In this document: piece by piece, positions 41,013 through 50,000 of the stretch
How positions within the stretch are numbered: the stretch's first letter is position 1
Layout: each line of letters begins with the position of its first letter
Assembly: GCF_000703005.1 (NCBI RefSeq)
Contig: NZ_JNLH01000001.1
Coordinates: 1,481,001 to 1,545,000 of the forward strand
Direction: 5' to 3'
DNA length: 64,000 nt
Source: Pseudobutyrivibrio ruminis HUN009
GTDB taxonomy: Bacteria > Bacillota > Clostridia > Lachnospirales > Lachnospiraceae
Notes under the pieces: model-generated
What the model saw: only the letters and a program-made list of their open reading frames with translations
Database searches by the model: none
What the model was told of the DNA's origin: nothing
Made by a program: the position numbers and the translations under genes

Positions 41013-42262
41013 ACAAGAAACCAGTTAATGGAATGAAAGACATCCTTCCATATGAAATGGAAGTTAGAGACTACGTTACTTCTATAATCAAGGACACATA
41101 TCGTTCTTTCGGATTCACTCCAATCGAAACACCTGCAATGGAGTCAATCGGCAACCTTTCTAATAAGCAGGGTGGCGAAAACGAAAAGCTTATCTTCAAG
41201 GTAATGAAGCGTGGAGAAAAGCTTAACATCCCTGAGGCGCAGACTGAGGATGATGTAGTAGATTTTGGTATGAGATACGACCTTACAGTACCTCTTTGCC
41301 GTTTCTATTCAAATCACGCAAATGAGCTTACATCACCATTCAAGTCACTTCAGATTGGTTCTGTTTGGAGAGCGGACAGACCTCAGCGTGGTCGCTATCG
41401 CCAGTTTACACAGTGTGATATCGATATTCTTGGAGAGCCTAGCAACCTTGCGGAGATAGAGCTTATCCTTGCTACAACTACAACACTTGGACGTATCGGC
41501 TTCAAGAACTTCGAAATCCGCATCAACGAGCGTCGTATTCTTAAGGCAATGGCAGCTTATGCAGGTTTTGCAGAGGAAGATTACGATTCAATTTTTATTA
41601 CACTTGATAAGATGGACAAGATTGGTCTTGATGGAGTTTCTAAGGAGCTTCTTGAGTCAGGATATTCACAGGAGTCAATCGACAAGTATGTTGGTCTTTT
41701 TGCAGCACTTGAAAATGTTAAGGATGTTGCAGAAGGAATGAACATTCTTCTTGATAAGCTTGGAGATTTCCTCGATGTTGAAGTTGCAGATTGGATGAGA
41801 GAAATCGCTTCTGCAGTTAATGCAACAAAGGAAGCTGATTTTGAGCTTGTATTTGATCCAACACTTGTACGTGGTATGAGCTACTACACAGGTACTATTT
41901 TTGAAATCGCTATCCCTGAGTTCGGTGGAAGCTGCGGTGGTGGCGGACGTTACGACAAGATGATTGGTAACTTCACAGGCCAGAACACACCAGCTTGTGG
42001 TTTCTCAATCGGATTTGAGCGTATCATCCTTCTTCTTATGGAGCAGGGCTTCAAGGTTCCTGGCGCTAGCAAGAAGATTGCATACCTTGTTGAAAAGGGT
42101 TATCCAGCAGAGAAGCTTGCTGAGGTTATGGCTCAGGCAAAGGCTGCACGTGCAGAGGGCAATACAGTTCTCGTTGTTCGTATGAACAAAAATAAAAAGT
42201 TCCAGAAGGAACAGCTTTCAGGTGAAGGCTACGAGGAATTTGTAGAGTTCTTTAATCGATAA
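41003..42262 (+). CDS. hisS: Histidyl-tRNA synthetase
   Basis: A 419-residue class II aminoacyl-tRNA synthetase. Motif 2 is in FKSLQIGSVWRADRPQRGRYRQFTQCDIDILG (residues about 112-143), the histidine site is LVRGMSYYTGTIFEI (near 288-302), and motif 3 is ACGFSIGFERI. Length and order are typical. Its start is within the last codons of hemZ, so translation is coupled. Confidence 0.96.
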   Translation: MALNKKPVNGMKDILPYEMEVRDYVTSIIKDTYRSFGFTPIETPAMESIGNLSNKQGGENEKLIFKVMKRGEKLNIPEAQTEDDVVDFGMRYDLTVPLCRFYSNHANELTSPFKSLQIGSVWRADRPQRGRYRQFTQCDIDILGEPSNLAEIELILATTTTLGRIGFKNFEIRINERRILKAMAAYAGFAEEDYDSIFITLDKMDKIGLDGVSKELLESGYSQESIDKYVGLFAALENVKDVAEGMNILLDKLGDFLDVEVADWMREIASAVNATKEADFELVFDPTLVRGMSYYTGTIFEIAIPEFGGSCGGGGRYDKMIGNFTGQNTPACGFSIGFERIILLLMEQGFKVPGASKKIAYLVEKGYPAEKLAEVMAQAKAARAEGNTVLVVRMNKNKKFQKEQLSGEGYEEFVEFFNR

Positions 42263-42272
42263 AAGGTAGATT

Positions 42273-43091
42273 ATGAATCAGGAATTGATGAGCAAGTATG
42301 AAAGCTTAAAAGCATACTTTAAAGATTTAGGTAAGGTGGCAGTGGCATTTTCCAGTGGAGTTGATTCCACATTTCTTCTTTATGCAGCACATGATGCCCT
42401 AGGGGACAATGCTATTGCGGTGACTGCATCGTCTTGCTCTTTCCCAAAGAGAGAGCTAAATGAAGCAATCGACTATGCTAAATCTCTTGGAGTAAGACAT
42501 TTCATCGTTGAATCAGAAGAATTAGAAATAGACGGGTTTGCACAGAACCCACCAAATAGATGTTATCTTTGCAAGAAGGAGCTTTTTGAAAAGATGTTTG
42601 CACTTGCCAAGGAGCAGGGGATAGACTACGTTGCTGAAGGTTCCAACCTTGATGATAATGGAGACTATCGCCCAGGTTTACAGGCTGTTGCAGAGCTTGG
42701 AGCAAAAAGCCCACTGAGAGATATCGGATTTACGAAGTCAGAAATTCGCCAGCTTTCAAAGGAGCTGGGGCTTCCAACAGCAGAAAAACAGTCATTTGCT
42801 TGTCTTGCAAGCCGTTTCCCATATGGTGAGACAATCTCTGAAAAGAAGCTTTCCATGGTTGATAAAGCAGAGCAGTTTTTATTGGACGAGGGCTTCAAAC
42901 AATTTAGAGTACGTATTCATGGAGACAATGTTGCGAGAATTGAACTTAGTCCTTCTGATTTCCCTAGAATGTACGACGAAGCATTCAGATTAAAGGTATA
43001 TGACAAGCTTAAGGAATATGGTTTTGCATACGTGGCCCTTGATTTAAAGGGGTATCGTACCGGAAGTATGAATGAAACATTGAGCTTGTAA
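42273..43091 (+). CDS. larE: LarE-like ATP-dependent sacrificial sulfur transferase
   Basis: A 272-residue PP-loop ATPase: AFSSGVDSTFLLYAA (residues about 25-39) is the nucleotide motif, EGSNLDDNGDYRPG (near 122-135) and CLASRFPYGETI (near 178-189) are LarE family signatures; the latter contains the cysteine whose sulfur is given up in Lactiplantibacillus LarE. LarE builds the nickel-pincer cofactor of lactate racemase with LarB and LarC, which are not in this window, so the true acceptor is uncertain. Terminator follows. Confidence 0.82.
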   Translation: MNQELMSKYESLKAYFKDLGKVAVAFSSGVDSTFLLYAAHDALGDNAIAVTASSCSFPKRELNEAIDYAKSLGVRHFIVESEELEIDGFAQNPPNRCYLCKKELFEKMFALAKEQGIDYVAEGSNLDDNGDYRPGLQAVAELGAKSPLRDIGFTKSEIRQLSKELGLPTAEKQSFACLASRFPYGETISEKKLSMVDKAEQFLLDEGFKQFRVRIHGDNVARIELSPSDFPRMYDEAFRLKVYDKLKEYGFAYVALDLKGYRTGSMNETLSL

Positions 43092-43093
43092 TA

Positions 43094-43122
43094 TTGACAA
43101 ATAGCATTATAAAAAATATTAT
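43094..43122 (+). promoter_or_regulatory. Promoter of tcdA, just before a terminator
   Basis: TTGACA (43094-43099), 17-bp spacer, TATTAT (43117-43122), starting three bases after the larE stop. Transcription would begin near 43129, inside the left arm of the terminator stem, so transcripts from here cannot form the whole hairpin. Confidence 0.65.
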
Positions 43123-43124
43123 AT

Positions 43125-43156
43125 GAATACCTACTGATTTAGTAGGTATTCATTTT
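43125..43156 (+). terminator. Terminator of larE
   Basis: Eleven-bp perfect stem GAATACCTACT/AGTAGGTATTC (43125-43135/43141-43151), five-base loop, then ATTTTTG. Confidence 0.82.
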
Positions 43157-43172
43157 TGTTATAGAGGTAATT

Positions 43173-43916
43173 ATGTTAAATCAGTTTTCAAGAACAGAAC
43201 TTCTTCTTGGCAAGGAAGCCATGGAGGGGTTGGAGAATAAAAGAGTTGCCATTTTTGGAATTGGCGGTGTCGGCGGTTATGTTTGTGAAGCCCTTGTAAG
43301 AAGTGGCGTTGGCCATTTTGATTTGATTGATAATGATACTGTTTCCCTTACAAACATCAATCGCCAAATTATAGCTACTCATTCTACTGTGGGAAGGCAA
43401 AAGGTGGAGGTAATGAAGGAAAGAATGCTAGACATTAATCCTGATGCAGACATTACCATTCATCAGTGCTTTTTCCTTCCAGAGAATGCTGATGAATTTG
43501 ATTTTAACAGCTACGATTATGTGGTAGATGCAGTAGACACAGTTACTGCAAAGATAGAGATAATTATGAAATGCAAGGAGCTTGGAGTTCCTGTTATAAG
43601 CGCAATGGGTGCTGGCAATAAGCTTGATCCAAGTAGATTTAGAGTTGCTGATATCTATAAAACAACAATGTGCCCATTGGCAAAGGTAATGCGTAAAGAG
43701 ATGAAAAAGCGTGGGGTTAAGGATTTGAAAGTGGTATTTTCTGATGAAATGCCAGTTAGCCCAATAGAGACGGAGGATGTGGAGCCATTAAATCCTGGAA
43801 AAAGGGCGACTCCAGGTTCTATAGCATTTGCACCATCGGCCGCAGGTCTAGTATTAGCCAGTGAGGTTATTAAGGATTTAACTAACGGATTTAGCAGAGA
43901 CAAAATAGGGGAATAA
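43173..43916 (+). CDS. tcdA: tRNA threonylcarbamoyladenosine dehydratase (TcdA/CsdL)
   Basis: A 247-residue E1-like ThiF-fold enzyme that cyclises t6A37 in tRNA using ATP. The nucleotide motif is GIGGVGGYVCEALVRSGVG (residues about 30-48) with DNDTVSLTNINRQ (near 53-65) and a C-terminal GSIAFAPSAAGLVLAS. Start at ATG 43173, eight bases after AGAGGTA. LysR follows after four bases. Confidence 0.9.
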   Translation: MLNQFSRTELLLGKEAMEGLENKRVAIFGIGGVGGYVCEALVRSGVGHFDLIDNDTVSLTNINRQIIATHSTVGRQKVEVMKERMLDINPDADITIHQCFFLPENADEFDFNSYDYVVDAVDTVTAKIEIIMKCKELGVPVISAMGAGNKLDPSRFRVADIYKTTMCPLAKVMRKEMKKRGVKDLKVVFSDEMPVSPIETEDVEPLNPGKRATPGSIAFAPSAAGLVLASEVIKDLTNGFSRDKIGE

Positions 43917-43920
43917 AACT

Positions 43921-44862
43921 ATGACATTACAACAAGTATTGTACGCGTTAACTATTGAAGAAATGGGGTCTATGAACAAAGCCGCGGAGAAGCTTTATAT
44001 TGTTCAGCCTACACTTACCAGTGCTATTCAAGAACTTGAAAATGAGGTGGGGTTGACCATTTTCATGAGAACCAATAAGGGTGTTATTGTAACACCTGAG
44101 GGGCAGGAATTCTTGGATGACATCAGAGGCTTCTATCGTCAATACGATATTGTAATGCAAAAGTATAAGGATGAAGGCACATACAAAAGAAAGTTTGGTG
44201 TATCAACTCAGCACTACACATTTGCTGTAAGAGCCTTCATTGATATGGCAAAAGAATACGATATGAATCAGTTTGATTTTGCCCTTAGAGAGACCACAAC
44301 TCACAATATTATAAAGGACGTCAGCACTCTTAAAAGCGAAATCGGTATTTTGTACATCAGTGAGCATAATAGAAAGGCTTTAAATAAGCTTTTCAATGAA
44401 CATTCAGTGGAGTTCCATCCACTAATCAAGTGCCGTGCTTTTGTTTATTTGTGGGGAGAGCATCCACTTGCTCAAAAAGAATATATTACGTTTGATGACT
44501 TGAAGGATTATCCTTGTCTTTCCTTTGAACAAGGAGAAAATAGTGAGTTTTTGGCAGAAGAGATTCTTAGCGAGAATATATATCCTCAGACTGTAAGAGT
44601 TACTGACAGATCAACTATGCTTAATTTGGTTCGAGCAATGAACGGTTATACACTGTGCTCTGGAATTGTATGGGGCGACTTGAATAGCGACGGATATGTG
44701 GTTGTTCCTTACAAAGGGGATGAAGAGAATCCTAATAGTATTATGGAAATAGGCTATATCACCAAGAAAAACTCTGTTATGAGTAAGATAGGTGAGCAGT
44801 ATCTGGAAGAGATAGATATTGCATTATCTCAAATTGATAAGAGCGTTATTTACGAAGAATAG
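43921..44862 (+). CDS. LysR family transcriptional regulator
   Basis: A 313-residue regulator with an N-terminal winged helix (YALTIEEMGSMNKAAEKLYIVQPTLTSAIQELENEVGLTIFMRTNKG, residues about 8-55) and a periplasmic-binding-like effector domain (about 90-300). Four bases after tcdA. The siroheme gene follows with a weak promoter in between. Target is unknown; LysR regulators near siroheme genes often control sulfur or nitrogen assimilation, which is context only. Confidence 0.92.
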   Translation: MTLQQVLYALTIEEMGSMNKAAEKLYIVQPTLTSAIQELENEVGLTIFMRTNKGVIVTPEGQEFLDDIRGFYRQYDIVMQKYKDEGTYKRKFGVSTQHYTFAVRAFIDMAKEYDMNQFDFALRETTTHNIIKDVSTLKSEIGILYISEHNRKALNKLFNEHSVEFHPLIKCRAFVYLWGEHPLAQKEYITFDDLKDYPCLSFEQGENSEFLAEEILSENIYPQTVRVTDRSTMLNLVRAMNGYTLCSGIVWGDLNSDGYVVVPYKGDEENPNSIMEIGYITKKNSVMSKIGEQYLEEIDIALSQIDKSVIYEE

Positions 44863-44927
44863 TTTTTTCACATATTTTTGCTATAGTGTATACACTGATG
44901 ATGAGAAAGCGTATCAAGGAGGTGGAT

Positions 44928-45560
44928 ATGGCATATTTTCCAATGTTTGTAGATATAACAGATACCAATTGTCTGGTTGTAGGTGGCGGTGAAGTAGCCC
45001 TTAGAAAGGTAAATGTACTTCTTGATTTTGGTGCAAAGGTACATGTAATTGCCAAAGAAATTTCTATGGAATTGGCTGCTTTATCTGAGGAGACGGATCA
45101 TCTTCTCTTAGAACAGCGCGAGTTTACACCACTTGACCTTCAGGATCGCAAGTTGGTTGTTGTTGCAACTAACGATAATGAGCTGAATGCTCAGATTTCT
45201 ATGATGTGCAATGAAGGAGGTATTCCAGTTAATGTTGTAGACGACCAGGCTAAATGTTCTTTTATTTTCTCGTCATATATTAAAGAACAAAATTTGGTGG
45301 GAGCATTTTCTAGCAGTGGAAATAGCCCTGCCCTTACTCAGTTTCTTAGAAATAAAGAAAAAGAGGTGCTTACACCAAAGCTTGGAGAGCTTAACGAGAT
45401 GCTTGGTAGATGGAGACAACCGATTACAGAGCTGTTCCCGCTTGAATCATCTAGGAAAAGTGCCTTTGAGCAGCTTATAGACTATGCTCTTTGCTACGAA
45501 GGAATTCCAACAGATGAAGAGGTTGAGGAGCTTCTAGGCGCTATTAGTATGACATTATAA
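44928..45560 (+). CDS. Precorrin-2 dehydrogenase / sirohydrochlorin ferrochelatase domain (Met8p/CysG-N type)
   Basis: Start at ATG 44928, preceded by AAGGAGGTGG. The 210-residue protein has a Rossmann motif NCLVVGGGEVALRKV (residues about 14-28), VVATNDNELNA (near 81-91) and FSSSGNSPALTQFLR (near 127-141), as in CysG-N/Met8p. It oxidises precorrin-2 to sirohydrochlorin; ferrochelatase activity is possible. The partner methyltransferase cobA/hemD is not here. It follows the LysR gene and ends with its own terminator. Confidence 0.9.
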   Translation: MAYFPMFVDITDTNCLVVGGGEVALRKVNVLLDFGAKVHVIAKEISMELAALSEETDHLLLEQREFTPLDLQDRKLVVVATNDNELNAQISMMCNEGGIPVNVVDDQAKCSFIFSSYIKEQNLVGAFSSSGNSPALTQFLRNKEKEVLTPKLGELNEMLGRWRQPITELFPLESSRKSAFEQLIDYALCYEGIPTDEEVEELLGAISMTL

Positions 45561-45571
45561 ACATATCTAAG

Positions 45572-45600
45572 AAAAAGACCTTGAAAAAAGGTCTTTTTTT
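45572..45600 (+). terminator. Terminator of siroheme gene
   Basis: AAAAAGACCTT/AAGGTCTTTTT (45572-45582/45588-45598), five-base loop, continuing T tract. Confidence 0.85.
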
Positions 45601-45683
45601 GTGTATTTTTTGTCAAAAAAAACACATTTTTGCAAAAGTTGGGTACAATAGAAGTGTTATTTTATATAACGAGGGGTGAGAGT

Positions 45684-47027
45684 ATGAGTACATTACAGAA
45701 AACAAGAAAACTAATAAAAAGATTGTTTATAATCTTAGGAATTTCTTTTGCTATCATCATTATTTCTTTTGTATTTCATGTGATTCAAGTTAACAAGTTT
45801 AATAGCCAGGAAAGATATTATACACCAGATACTGTATCCATGGATGTTATAGCGGATATTCATCCTAGGGGGATGCTTACAGATTCTTGGGAAAAGAATG
45901 ATGCTTTCGATGATATGGTTATTAATGGCAAAATCTATGAAGCTACTGTAGTAAACAATTCAAAGTGTCTCTTAACAGATTGGCAGTTGAAGGTATATGT
46001 TCGGGAAAGCTGTTGGATTAATAATGCCTGGAATGGGACTATGGAAATTCATCAGTTTAAGAATGGCGTAGAAAACATTCAGACTTTAGATTTGAGAGAT
46101 TATAACGTAAGTGATATTACTCTTGATTATTATTTGGCAGGACAGGATTTGCTTATTCCTCTTAATAGTGGTGATTATTTTATATATCATCCAAAAACAG
46201 GTAGTGATTCTGGAGAAGTACCAATTAAGTCAACATCGGAGCTCTCAGGTCAGTCCAACATTGGATTTATCCTGTATAGTCTGTCGGGGGACAATGATTT
46301 ATCTGACTATGTAATGACATATCATCTTACTAAATCTTATTTTGCAGGCACAGCTGGAATGATATTTGTTGTACTTATACCGGCATGGATTTTACTGATA
46401 ATTGTATCTGCAATAATTGGATGGATTATTTTAGGCTTCGAAAGTACTGTGAATTATCAAACCCAGATAATAGATGACATGTTTACAATTTGTAGCAATC
46501 TTGCAGATGAAAAGGATTATTATCACAAAGAACATTCTAATAGAGTTGCAAAATATGCTAAGAAAATTGCTGAGTCAATGGGAATGGATAAGCATGATTG
46601 TAATGTAGTGTATTATGGTGCACTCCTTCACAATATAGGTAATTATGCAGTACCGGAAAGAATTTTAGGAAAATCAACCAAGCTCACAAAGGATGATGAG
46701 AAAATTGCACAAATACATACAATTAAAGGCGCAAAATTGCTTGAAAATGTAAAGATGATACAGCTGGCACCTGCAGCAGCATTGTATCACCATGAACGCT
46801 TTGATGGAAAAGGCTATCCAATGGGCAAGAAAGGGGAGGATATTCCTTTAATTGCAAGAATTATTGCTGTCGCTGATGCCTATGATGATATTAGTCAGGA
46901 TAGAGAATATCGTAAAAAGTATAATCTAGAAGAAATGAAATTATTCTTTAAAGATAATTCGGGAACATGGTTTGATCCACTTATTATAGACGTGTTTCTA
47001 AAAATTATTGATACCATTGAGGAATAG
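45684..47027 (+). CDS. HD-GYP-family membrane protein with altered HD pair
   Basis: Start at ATG 45684, after GAGGGG. About 447 residues: a membrane helix near 13-36, an extracellular domain of about 180 residues (VVNNSKCLLTDWQLKVYV, SCWINNAWNG) reminiscent of cellulose-binding CBM2 domains, a second membrane helix (IFVVLIPAWILLIIVSAIIGWIIL), then an HD-GYP domain: HSNRVAKYAKK, LLHNIGNYAVPE, HHERFDGKGYP and ADAYDDI. The catalytic HD pair is H316-N317 and GK is GN. HHE and GYP motifs remain. Hydrolysis of c-di-GMP may be lost while binding could persist. First gene of the signalling island. Confidence 0.82.
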   Translation: MSTLQKTRKLIKRLFIILGISFAIIIISFVFHVIQVNKFNSQERYYTPDTVSMDVIADIHPRGMLTDSWEKNDAFDDMVINGKIYEATVVNNSKCLLTDWQLKVYVRESCWINNAWNGTMEIHQFKNGVENIQTLDLRDYNVSDITLDYYLAGQDLLIPLNSGDYFIYHPKTGSDSGEVPIKSTSELSGQSNIGFILYSLSGDNDLSDYVMTYHLTKSYFAGTAGMIFVVLIPAWILLIIVSAIIGWIILGFESTVNYQTQIIDDMFTICSNLADEKDYYHKEHSNRVAKYAKKIAESMGMDKHDCNVVYYGALLHNIGNYAVPERILGKSTKLTKDDEKIAQIHTIKGAKLLENVKMIQLAPAAALYHHERFDGKGYPMGKKGEDIPLIARIIAVADAYDDISQDREYRKKYNLEEMKLFFKDNSGTWFDPLIIDVFLKIIDTIEE

Positions 47028-47042
47028 TTGGGGAGTTTTTAA

Positions 47043-50000
47043 ATGGTTAACATAGACAAGAAAAAGCTCAAAATTTTAATACAGGGTATAGTAATAATAC
47101 TATTGTGCAGAGGGGGAGCACATCTACTGAAATTCCCAGGAAATCTGAATCTTACAGGAATTATTTATGCTTCTTATTACGGAGGATGGATAGTGGGCCT
47201 TCTAGCGGCAATCATTGGTGGCCTTCTTGCAAAGTTTTTTGTGGCAGAAGATATAGCTTTTATTGTTATCGATGCATTAATAGCTATTTTTATTTATTTA
47301 TTGAGCAGAAACAATAGATTTTTTAATAGGTTTTTCTCTACGATAAGCTTAGCCCTTACATTTGCAATATTACAAGGTATTATGTTAACTGTCGTATCGT
47401 ATATCAACTATCCAGAGTATGCCGGAAACTATCTAATAGATGCGTTAGCAGCTTATATTACGAATTTAGGTGGCAGTCTGTTTTCTTGCATTGCTATATG
47501 CAGTCTTTTTGTGGCTTTTGCAGACGCATTTGTGAGCTGTATGCTTATTTATACAGTCAGAAAGCTTTATAAATGGTATTTCAGAAAAAAGAATTCAGCT
47601 AAATTGAAAAAAGTATTGGGAGCAAAAGTTACCTTGACGCTTTTGGCAATTTCTACAGCCTTAGCATTTATTGGTCCAATAAATGCTAAAGCCGAAATGA
47701 ACATCAATTTTGTTCAACGTATATACAATAGTGATAATGGCTTAGTTGGTGGATGTGCAAATGATTTGGCGCAGACCTCCGATGGAAGCATGTGGGTCGG
47801 TACATACGGAGGCTTGTACAGGTTCAATGGCAAAAACTTCGATTTGCTTGATTCCGTGGAATCTATTCGATCTGTACAGTGCTTGTATGTGGATGAAAAT
47901 GATAGGCTTTGGGTCGGAACCAATGGGGCAGGTCTGTCAGTAGTTCATGACGATTTGTCTGTAGGTGTGTTAGATACTGATAATGGGTTGTCAGCCAATT
48001 CTGTACGAGCCATTGTTGAAGATGGCAAAGAAAACTATTTTGTAGGAACTACAGCAGGGCTCGAAATTGTAAAAGTTGAGGATGAAAAACCAGTAATCAT
48101 TAAATCCTTTGATGATATTGGTTATGTATCAAAGGAAGCTGCTGATAGCAATGGGCATGTTGCTGTACTTGATACTGTTGGAAATATTACTGTTTTTTCT
48201 ACAGATAGCTATGAGGTGGAAAATTCATTTGAATGTAATGAAGCGACTACAATAGCTTATGATTCTAAAGATAATTTATATATAGGCACAGATATACAGT
48301 GTATCTACAAATATGAGTATGTCGATGGAGCCTACAACAAAATAGAAACTATTGATACTCCTGATTTTACATATATTAATGAAATGTATTTTCATCGTAA
48401 CGGTTTGATTTACATTGCGGCTGATTCTGGAATAGGATTTGTAGATGAAGAGGGAAATGTAAGTCACATTAATACAGGAAGCTTTGACAGCTCTGTGGAA
48501 CAAATATTTGAGGATTATCAAGGAGATTTGTGGTTTACCTCTTATCGACGTGGATTACTATGCTTAAGTCAGTCTGCTTTTGTTGATACATTTGGTGTTT
48601 ATAATATTTCACCAGCGGTAGCAAATGTTATAAAAAACAAAAATAATCAGTTTTATATTGGAACTGATGATGGACTTGTAATTTTAGATTATGTCACTGG
48701 TAAAGCCGTATACAATGAGATTACTGAATTTTACGCGGAAACAAGAATTAGATCAATGTCTGAGGACAAAGATGGCAATTTAGTTATAGCTGGTTATGGC
48801 AAACCTTTAATGGCTGTTTCAGATACTGGAGAGTTTTATCAATATGTGCAGGATGAAAATCAGATTACAGATAGAAAACAGCGATTTTTACTAACTCTAT
48901 CAGATGGTAGAATTCTGGTTTCTAGTGAAAGTGGATTAACTTTCATAAAGGATAGAAAGATTGAAAGTACACTTGAACTGGGAAATGAACTAAATAATGC
49001 AACAATTTTAAATGCTTTAGAGCAGGAGGATGGCACACTACTTGCAGGCAGTGACGGTGATGGAATAGCTGTTATAAAAGAAGGCAAGGTTGAAAAATAT
49101 ATAACGAAAGAAGATGGGCTATGTTCAAGTGTTATCCTCAGAATAGTGGCTGATAAAGTTGGAAATGGCTATTTTATAATGACTGGAAGTGGGCTTTGTT
49201 ATATGAATCATAAATATCAGATTCGAGAGTTAACCGGCATACCATATTTTAACAACTTTGATTTATATCAATCGGAAAGTGGCAACGTATTTATATTTGG
49301 CGGAGCAGGTATTTATGTAGTTAGATATGAAGACCTGATGGCAGGCTTGTCAGCAAATGTTTATAATTTGTTGGATTCTAATAAGGGGCTGCCAGGAAGC
49401 CTTACAAGTAATGCATGGAATTATGTATCTGAAGATAATACAATTTTCCTTTGTGGAAGCACAGGAATATATTCATTGAATCTTGATAATTATGGAATGA
49501 ATATTGATTCATATAAGACAAAGATAACAGGTGTTTCTTATGATGGAGAATACGTGCCTATTACCACTATGGATGAAATAGTTATTCCTAGAGGAGTAGA
49601 GAGGGCAGATTTTACCTTAGATTTAAATAACTTCACTCCTAGTGATCCGTATATACGATATTATCTATCAGGTGTTGATATAGAAAAAAAGAAGGTTTTA
49701 GCAAGTGAACTAGGAACAATATCCTATTACCGTCTACCTTACGGGACATATAAGTTTAATATAGAAGTGTTGAATGACGATAATAGAGTTCTAGTAGAAC
49801 AACAATATACAATTATAAAAGAACGAGAAGCATATGAAACTACAGCCTTCAAGATATATTTTTATCTAGAAGTAAGTTTAATAGTTTTTGCAGTAATAGT
49901 TTCATTTGCAAATGGAGCCGTATATACGTTAACCAAAAAACAAAATATTGAGCATGAGGAAGTTGTAAAAAAATTACAAGCTGAAAAAACTGCTGCCTTG

